Position numbers and translations under genes: made by a program. Shown here one piece after another: positions 56,696-64,000 of a DNA stretch of 64,000 nt (positions are counted from its first letter, which is position 1; every line of letters begins with the position of its first letter). The notes beneath the pieces are model-generated. The model was not told the origin of the DNA, ran no database searches, and saw only the letters and a program-made list of their open reading frames with translations. Source of the stretch: Ovis canadensis (lineage: Eukaryota; Chordata; Mammalia; Artiodactyla; Bovidae); the NCBI RefSeq assembly GCF_042477335.2, contig NC_091262.1:43869001-43933000 (forward strand). The letters are read 5' to 3'.

Positions 56696-58489
56696 AGTTC
56701 CAAAGAATAGCAAGGAGAGATAAGAAAGCCTTCCTCAGCGATCAATGCAAAGAAATAGAGGAAAACAACAGAATGGGAAAGACTAGAGATCTCTTCAAGA
56801 AAATTAGAGATACCAAGGGAACATTTCATGCAACGATGGGCTCAATAAAGGACCGAAATGATATGGACCTAACAGAAGCAGAAGATATTAAGAAGAGGTG
56901 GCAAGAATACACAGAAGAACTGTACAAAAAGGATGTTCATGACCGAGATAATCATGATGGTGTGATCACTCACCTAGAGCTAGACATCCTGGAATGTGAA
57001 GTCAAGTGGCCCTTAGAAAGCATCACTACGAACAAAGCTAGTGGAGGTGATGGAATTCCAGTTGAGCTATTTCAAATCCTGAAATATGATGCTGTGAAAG
57101 TGCTGCACTCAATATGACAGCAAATTTGGAAAACTCAGCAGTGGCCACAGGACTGGACAAGGTCAGTTTTCATTCCAATCCCAAAGAAAGGCAATGCCAA
57201 AGAATGCTCAACCTACTGCACAATTGCACTCATCTCACATGCTAGTAAAGTAATGCTCAAAATTCTCCAAGCCAGGCTTCAGCAATATGTGAACCGTGAA
57301 CTTCCAGATGTTCAAGCTGGTTTTAGAAAAGGCAGAGGAACCAGAGATCAAATTGCCAGCATCCGCTGGATCATGGAAAAAGCAAGAGAATTCCAGAAAA
57401 ACATCTATTTCTGCTTTATTGACTATGCCAAAGCCTTTGACTGTGTGGATCACAATAAACTGTAGAAAATTCTGAAAGAGATGGGCATACCAGACCACCT
57501 GACCTGCCTCTTGAGAAACCTATATGCAGGTCAGGAAGCAACAGTTAGAACTGGACATGGAACAACAGACTGGTTCCAAATAGGAAAAGGAGTATGTCAA
57601 GGCTGTATATTGTCACCCTGCTTATTTAACTTATATGCAGAGTACATCATGAGGAACGCTTGGCTAGAAGAAGCACAACTGAAATCAAGATTGCAGGGAG
57701 AAATATCAATAACCTCAGATATGCAGATGACACCACGCTTATGGCAGAAAGTGAAGAGGAACTAAATAGCCTCTTGGTTAAAGTGAAAGAGGAGAGTAAA
57801 AAGTTGGCTTAAAGCTCAACATTCAGAAAACAAAGATCATGGCATCTGATCCCATCACTTCATGGGAAATAGATGGGGAAACAGTGGAAACAGTGTCAGA
57901 CTTTATTTTGAGGGACTCCAAAATCACTGCAGATGGTGACTGCAGCCATGAAATTAAAAGACACTTACTCCTTGGAAAGAAAGTTATGACCAACCTAGAT
58001 AGCATATTCAAAAGCAGAGACATTACTTTGCCAACAAATGTTTCCGTCTAGTCAAGGCTATGGTTTTTCCTGTGGTCATGTATGGATGTGAGAGTTGGAC
58101 TGTGAAGAAGGCTGAGCGCCAAAGAATTGATGCTTTTGAACTCTGGTGTTGGAGAAGACTCTTGAGAGTCCCTTGGACTGCAAGGAGCTCCAACCAGTCC
58201 ATTCTAAAGGAGATCAGTCCTGGGTGTTCATTGGAAGGAATGATGCTAAAGCTGAAACTCCAGTACTTTGGCCACCTCATGCGAAGAGTTGACTCATTGG
58301 AAAAGACTCTGATGCTGGGAGGGATTGAGGGCAGGAGATGAGATGGGTGGATGGCATCACCGACTCAATGGACATGGGTTTGGATGAACTCCGGGAGTTG
58401 GTGATGGACAGGGAGGCTTGGCATGCTGCAATTCATGGGGTCCCAAAGAGTAGGACATGACTGAGTGACTGAACTGAATTGAACTGAAT
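56696..58489 (+). mobile_element. BovB LINE, RT region to 3' end, degenerate
   Basis: About 1.8 kb of sense BovB inserted within TA-rich DNA. Reverse-transcriptase blocks are recognisable: an N-terminal block (56773-57117), a block ending DYAKAFDCVDHNKL (57253-57465) and YADD (about 57720). The Trp expected after NKL is a TAG stop (57463-57465), the Cys codon at 57115 is TGA, and frameshifts follow, so it is inactive. The 3' end is intact in outline (GACATGACTGAGTGACTG). Confidence 0.93.
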
Positions 58490-59087
58490 ATAATTTTTAT
58501 ATATTATTATATTATATTATACATTATGTATAATTATTATATAATATCATATATTGTGTGTATATAATATATATAATTATATATTATATATCAATAATGT
58601 TAGAATATATAATATATTATAATATAATATGTTATGACATATTATAATATATAATTATATATAATAATATTAGAATATATTATATATAATATATTATATA
58701 AATTATATATAATTATATATACAAATATATAATTATATGTGCATTATATATTATATATTATATTATATATTATTGTATATATCATATATATGATATACAA
58801 TATATAACACATTATATCATATATTAATATTGTATAATATTATATTAAATTATAATATATTATATAATATTATATTATTATATAATTTTAATATAATTTA
58901 ATATAATATAGTTTTATTTTGATATATTAATATAATTTTATTTTATATAATTTTATAATTATATAATATAATTTTATATAATTACATAATATAATTTTAT
59001 ATAATTATAAAGATATGATTATATAATTATAATTGTATAATTAGTAGTAATAATATAACTATATTGTTATTATTATTATATTATTAG
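58490..59087. repeat. A+T-only block, TATA/ATAT repeats
   Basis: Around 600 bases with very few G or C, made of diverged TATA, ATTATA and TTTTATATAA units. The same composition lies left of the BovB (56373-56439 and 56532-56601), so the BovB probably inserted into one original TA-rich tract. Confidence 0.92.
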
Positions 59088-59139
59088 GCAATTTCTAATC
59101 CTTTCTCAGAGCCACTCAGCAAGGAGATAGGGATTTCCC

Positions 59140-59215
59140 ACGTATAGGGAAATCAGGGCTCAGAAAGATACGTGGATTTGCTCAAGGTCACACAGACAGT
59201 TAGGGACAAAGCTGT
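59140..59215 (-). repeat. MIR SINE remnant
   Basis: AAATCAGGGCTCAGAAAG, then TTGCTCAAGGTCACACAGAC. Confidence 0.65.
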
Positions 59216-61534
59216 CCAGATCCTCCCCCACAGACGACAAAGCAGCAGAAAGACATGCCAGCACATTGCTGAACAGAGTCTCCCAAAATACTTGCCATGT
59301 GGATTCTGGCATTTATCAAAAGAGATGTTTATAGAGATCAAAGTTAAACAGCTCCAAGAGAGCCCTTCAAGTGTCTTTTGTACAACAGAGCAAAGAAGTC
59401 GAGGACTGACCGTGCTGGAGACGCAGGCAAAACGATCAGGGCAAGCAGGGCCTGGCAGCATCAGAATCCCACCCGCCTTGGGCCCCCTGCGCCCACCCCG
59501 CTCCCAGGCTGAACTGTGTTGGCCCTGAGAGGTCCAAGTGACTGACTGCATCAGATATCTCTGCTTCATTTTTCCCCTAGAATCTCCCTGGCAGACTTCT
59601 AGACAGGGATGAGCGAGAAGCCACGACCCACGGGGGTTAGGGTGATCACCGTTCAGGTTTACCCGCACTTAATGCCGAAAGTCCCAGCTGCTGGGAAACC
59701 GGTCTCAGGCGAATGGTTGCTGTCCCTGTGCTGGAGAGGCCTGCCTTCTTCCTGGGACCTTGTCACACAGAGAAAGCCGGGCTGTGACATGGGCCCACTG
59801 CGTGACCCGTGGCTTCTTCTTTCTGGACCTCGATTTCCTCATCTCTAAGACAGGGGTTTGGCTAGGACCTCTGAGGAGGGTGCTTCTAGCTTACACATTC
59901 CTTGGTTTATGAATCTGTGTCTCACTGAGGTCCCCATTTTGCCACCTTCCTTAGGGCAGGGCTAAGAAACCAAGTATAATAGCCCAAGGGGACCAGCCCC
60001 ACTGGATTCCTGCAGGAGTGACGCCTCCCACCTCACGCCCTCTCCCCTGTCCCTGCCCCACACCCCTGCTTTGTTTATTCATTAAGAGTGTCAATTAGGA
60101 GGTGATTATTCATCCTAACTACAACAGGCATTTAAAATGGAGCCCACTCCACCCTTGGAGAACTGAAAGTAGGTTTATAGATTCCTGTTTACTTGACATT
60201 TTAATCAGCAAGGTGAGAGCAGAGAAGCTTTAAGTGGAAGGGTCAAGAGTCATGGCCACACACATTTCCATTTCAGCAAGAAATCTTCCAGCACCCGCTC
60301 CAGGCCAGAGGCTATTGTGAGGGCGACGCAATAGAGATCAAGCAGAGGATCAGAGAATCAAGGTCCCTGGCTTGGAAGAGCACCTGCTCAGCCCAGGGAT
60401 GGGGTTGTACTCATAAGGGGCTGAACCCAGGGTGCCCTGTGGCAGGTGCCACGAGTGTCCCCAGGAAGTAGGGGAAGCCGAAATAGACGGTGGTTTGATG
60501 GCATGACTTTATCAATACAAACCTCCTTTAACCAGGGGCGGGGAGGTGGGGGGTGCAGAAACATTCTTTCAATCAGGTCCAAGCCCGTGTTTGTGGTTCT
60601 GGAGTGCTTTAAAAGAAGTGGCTGAAAATGCTTTGAGAAGTGGGGGAGGGCAGGAAAGGGAAAGGGGATTCGGCCTCAGATGCTGAGAGGCCGGGGGTCG
60701 GGGGGCGGCAGCCAGGCCAGCAGAGCAGCACAACACAGAATAAGCAGGGACCACTGTGAGACACAGGCCAGTGCCCCGTCTACAGGCCTGGACCCCCCAG
60801 GCAGAGGGGACAGATGAGTGGACCTCTGCAGGGTCCACTCAAGGCCGGAGGGAGAGCCCGCTGTGCAAGCACAAGATCCTGGGCTTCGCCTTAAGTTTCT
60901 GCTTCTCATACTGGGGTCCTCCTTGGTGCTAGACAGGAGTGTCCATCACTTGAGAACAGGGTTGTTATTTTTATTGTGGAATAAACATAGATATAGTATG
61001 AGGCAGACTGCAAACGGGGTGAATTTTGAAGATAAAACTCAAGGTTTTAAGGAACACTTCCCTCACAGCTGAATGCAGAGCCCTTCAGCATACTTCACTG
61101 GAGAAGTCTGGGTGCACTGCCAGGCAGCTGGGACCTAGAGAAGGGTTTAAAGCAGAGAAGGGGCAGGGTCAGCTCTGCAGTTTACAGCCCAGAGGAGTGT
61201 CTGAAGAGGGTAGGAATGATACAGGAAAGGATCCTTTGGGCTGAGCCTGGATGTAGGCTGAGATTAGGAGGGGTTCCCGGGTTGGGGGCCACTGTAAGCA
61301 AAGAAAGAGGGGTGAGACTGCTGAGCGTGGAGGCATACTGTGAGAGACAGGGCTCCCTGTGAAAGAAGCTCTAGAGGGGATGCAGAGATGAGACTGCTGA
61401 TGCTGGAATGACAGCCTGGCTGAGTGGAACCTGAGAGCCATGTCCCGGGTGCAGGGGAGGGCTATCACTTCGTTTCTAAGAAGGCCTCACGGTTATGTCA
61501 GCTAAGAACACATTAGCTACCTCCCATGGGTTTT
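59216..61534. other. Intergenic, repeat-poor
   Basis: GC-moderate unique sequence. A MIR-like segment is at about 59760-59865 (GATTTCCTCATCTCTAAGAC). The minus-strand frame 59668-59153 (171 codons) overlaps a MIR and shows no known domain. If KLF13 lies beyond this end, none of its coding exons is visible. Confidence 0.45.
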
Positions 61535-61725
61535 GACATGTAGTTATGAACTTGAACTCCAGACCAGCTTTGATGCTCTGCTCCGCCAGGTAGCTACAGT
61601 GGAATCTGGCACAATTTATTCACCTACTCCACGCTTCATCTTTCTTATCTGGGAAATGGGGTCTGGTAACAGCAGGGCATCTGGCAGCAAACAGTGGATG
61701 TTAGTTATTCGTGTTTTCATTACTC
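61535..61725 (+). repeat. MIR SINE remnant
   Basis: TATGAACTTGAACTCCAGAC, CTTTCTTATCTGGGAAATGG and AACAGCAGGGCATC resemble sense MIR. Confidence 0.5.
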
Positions 61726-61739
61726 AGTCTTGAATGTTC

Positions 61740-62240
61740 CCTAATTTCCATCACAATTTAGGTTTTGCATTATTTGGAAACTTTTTCTCAAACATCAAAT
61801 TTTGTTTTCTTGACTTTGTTGTTATTGACTTCCAACTTCCTTGGACTGTGGTTGGAAACTAGGCCTGTTTTTAAGTTTTTGTTGAAACTTGTTCTATGAC
61901 TAGTTCATGGTCAATTTTTTTTAAGTATTTCATGAACACTGGAAAGAATGCCTATTTTCTGTTAGGTGCAGGGTTTTATACTTATCCATTTGATCAAGCT
62001 TGTTAATTGTGGTGTTGAAATTTTCTATACCCTAATTGTTTTTAGCCTGTTGAACTCTCAATTACTGAGACAGGGATGTTAAAAACCTACCACCATGACT
62101 GTGGATTTATCCATTTGTCTCTTAAAATTCTACCAATTGTTACATTATATGAATATAAGCTAAACTTTAAAAAATATCTTACTGGAGAATTGTTATTTTG
62201 TATCATTATATAATGATCTTCTTTCTCCCTAATTATGCAT
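61740..62240 (-). mobile_element. Old L1 ORF2-type fragment, antisense
   Basis: CTTATCCATTTGATCAAGC, AAAAACCTACCACCATGACT and TTGTCTCTTAAAATTCTACC are complement landmarks of L1 ORF2. Confidence 0.7.
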
Positions 62241-62445
62241 GTATGCCTTCAGATCCCTTTTCCTGATGGTAACAATGTACACACCAATGGAACAGTACAG
62301 CCATTTTATTTTCTGATTCCTACTTGCTTGGTGTGCCATCTTCCATCCTTTGTAGTTTCAACCTGTTTTTGCTCTTATGTTTAGGTGTGTTTGTATATAT
62401 GAGGTTATTTTTTAAACCCAGCCTGTCAGTCTCTGGCCATAAATT

Positions 62446-62447
62446 AC

Positions 62448-62487
<40 letters not shown>

Positions 62488-62500
62488 TGTGTGTGTGTCC
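62446..62500. repeat. TG microsatellite with CG interruption
   Basis: About 12 TG units, then GCGCGCGTGTGTTG and further TG units. Confidence 0.95.
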
Positions 62501-62664
62501 TTGTCCCCGGAGCCTGACACAATCAGCCTTCCAGAAATGTTTGCTGAAGGTGAAATTGATCCCCATGGCTAGAATGAAAACGTAGGGTAAGGAGTCCTGT
62601 CATGTATTGGGAATGGACTACACAGGGGGCCAGTGCTGTGGGGAGCATGGTCTCAGTATCGGTG

Positions 62665-62735
62665 GGGGCCTTGAGGCCCAGGGAGGTCAGGTGACCTGCT
62701 CGAGGTCACCCAGCCCAGAAGCACCCCACGGCCTG
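62665..62735 (-). repeat. MIR SINE remnant
   Basis: GAGGCCCAGGGAGGTCAGG, then ACCTGCTCGAGGTCACCCAG. Confidence 0.65.
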
Positions 62736-63024
62736 TGCTTTCTCCTCCAGGGCCACTGCCTCTACTGTAACCAGCGCCCCTTTTGCTTTTGTGCTGCCTG
62801 TCTTCCCCCACTCAGCACCAGCCTCCCTGGGCCCAAGCCCTCTGTTGAGGCTCCATGTTAGACCACGTGGAGTGAATCCATGTGCCTAACCTGCTCAGGC
62901 TGCTCTTTACTAAGGGAGGCTGGAAGGAATGAGCCGGGGCTGCGGACTTCAGCCAGAGGGTGAGCACTCCTCCCCACCGTCCCCAGCCCTCCTCCGCGAG
63001 CAAACTCAGCCCATAGAATGTCTG

Positions 63025-63690
63025 CATCAGTTCCCTAGGGCTACCATAACAAATTAGCACAAATGAGGTGCATGCATGCTAAGTTGTGTCTGACTCTGCA
63101 ACCCTATGGAGTGTAACCCACCAGGTTCCTCTGTCCATGGGATCCTCCAGGCGAGAACATTGGGATGGGTTGCCATGCCCTCCTCCAGGGAATCTTCCTG
63201 ACCCAGGAATTGAACCTGAGTCTTCTGCGTCTCCTGCAGGCAGATTCTTTACCCACTGAGCCACCTGGAAAGCCCTCAAATGAGGTGGCTTAATGGAAAT
63301 TTATTCTCACAGTTCTCTGGAGGGTAGAAGGCTGAGATCAAGGTGTCAGCAGGGCCACGCTCTTTTGGAAGCCGCTAGGGAAGAATCCTTCCTTGCCGCT
63401 TCCAGCTTCCAAGGGGTTGCCGGCAATACTTGGCTTGTAGATGGTTCGCTCCAATCTCTGTTTCTATCTGCATATGCCATTCTCCCGTCTGTGTGTCTCT
63501 CTGTCTTCATGTGACCTTCTTATAAGGACACCAGGCATTGGATTCAGGGCCAAGCCTAATCCAGGATGACCTCATCTTAACTTGATTACATCTGCAAGGA
63601 CCCTATATCCAAATAAGGTTATACTCGCAGGTGTCTGGGGCTGGATTTCAGTATACTTTTTGGGAGGACACAATTCAATGCATAGCAGCA
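63025..63690 (+). repeat. Ancient mammalian LTR-like repeat, copy B (split by a SINE)
   Basis: CAGTTCCCTAGGGCTACCAT at the left edge, resuming after the SINE with GGCTTAATGGAAATTTATTC, then GAATCCTTCCTTGCCGCTTC, TTATAAGGACACCAGGCATT and CACAATTCAATGCATAGCA. Same family and orientation as 46790-47270. Confidence 0.8.
63071..63276 (-). mobile_element. Bov-tA SINE
   Basis: Antisense: CATGCTAAGTTGTGTCTGAC to CACTGAGCCACCTGGAAAGC. A perfect 11-base duplication CAAATGAGGTG flanks it (63060-63070 and 63277-63287). Confidence 0.95.
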
Positions 63691-64000
63691 CCTGCTTTCA
63701 AATAAGGTTGTCAGCCTGAGCATCATGCTGTCTGTAACCAACCCCAACCCACAGTGACTCTGAACCCTCTCGTCCCCACACACTGTCACTCCCCAATCAG
63801 CCCCCTCTCCTCCATGCTCAACCCCCACCATCTCTCCTTCCCATCAGCACTGCTGTCCCTCACAGCCCTTTGTGACCTCTCACCCTCCAGCCTCCATCAC
63901 GGGCCACTTTGAAAGAGCTGTCTACATTTGCACCCTCTAGCTTCTTCCCTCCCATCCTTTCCTCCAGCTGCTAGAGTCTGACTTTTCCCATCCAGTCACT
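63691..64000. other. Intergenic, nothing recognised
   Basis: C-rich unique sequence running to the window edge. Confidence 0.5.

Noticed and set aside
56773..58341. Series of RT-like plus-strand frames
   Set aside because: Broken BovB coding sequence with in-frame stops and frameshifts, not a gene.
59153..59668. 171-codon minus-strand frame
   Set aside because: Overlaps a MIR remnant and has no recognisable domain or splice context. It is not KLF13, whose zinc fingers would be obvious.

Overview
This window is nuclear DNA from a ruminant, very probably a bovid. It is full of BovB (RTE-clade) LINE copies and Bov-tA / Bov-A SINEs in both orientations, with cetartiodactyl CHR-type SINEs, a young bovine-type L1 3' end and older mammalian repeats (L1M, L2, MIR, Tigger). 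I cannot resolve the species from the sequence.

The one protein-coding gene I recognise is OTUD7A (Cezanne-2, an OTU-family deubiquitinase), on the plus strand. The window starts inside one of its introns (1-7128) and holds its last three coding exons (7129-7243, 7434-7518 and 8611 to the stop codon at 10054-10056). These encode the end of the OTU domain, a long basic, Ser/Pro/Ala-rich tail and an intact C-terminal A20-type zinc finger. A 3' UTR of about 7.5 kb probably follows, ending at an AATAAA at 17597-17602. The stretch 6.4-20.7 kb has almost no ruminant transposons, unlike everything around it, which fits a long conserved transcript end.

From 17.6 kb to the end I see no convincing protein-coding gene. 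In human, KLF13 lies convergent to the 3' side of OTUD7A, but no KLF13 zinc-finger exon is visible here. The main repeat landmarks are: a nested repeat island at 25.8-31.8 kb, where a Tigger DNA transposon is split by an L1, which is itself split by a near-full-length BovB and by a Bov-tA; further BovB copies at 37.9-39.3, 40.0-40.3 and 56.7-58.5 kb; and a roughly 0.6-kb almost pure A+T block at 58.5-59.1 kb.

Non-repeat points of interest are: an intact tRNA-Lys(CTT) gene on the minus strand at 48793-48865; a CpG-rich, promoter-like region at 36.6-37.15 kb with three good minus-strand splice donors; a repeat-free AT-rich block at 31.8-34.1 kb to its left that could be part of the same unrecognised minus-strand transcript; and a small CpG-rich segment with a TATA-like box and an ETS-like motif at 49.06-49.4 kb. 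CTCF-like motifs point plus at 3.5 and 5.1 kb and minus at 37.0 and 49.1 kb.

Small-scale oddities include a perfect 16-bp hairpin created inside an old L1 and a roughly 95-bp copy of neighbouring DNA embedded inside a SINE. Both look like products of replication template switching. I found no CRISPR array, operon or other prokaryotic-type system.
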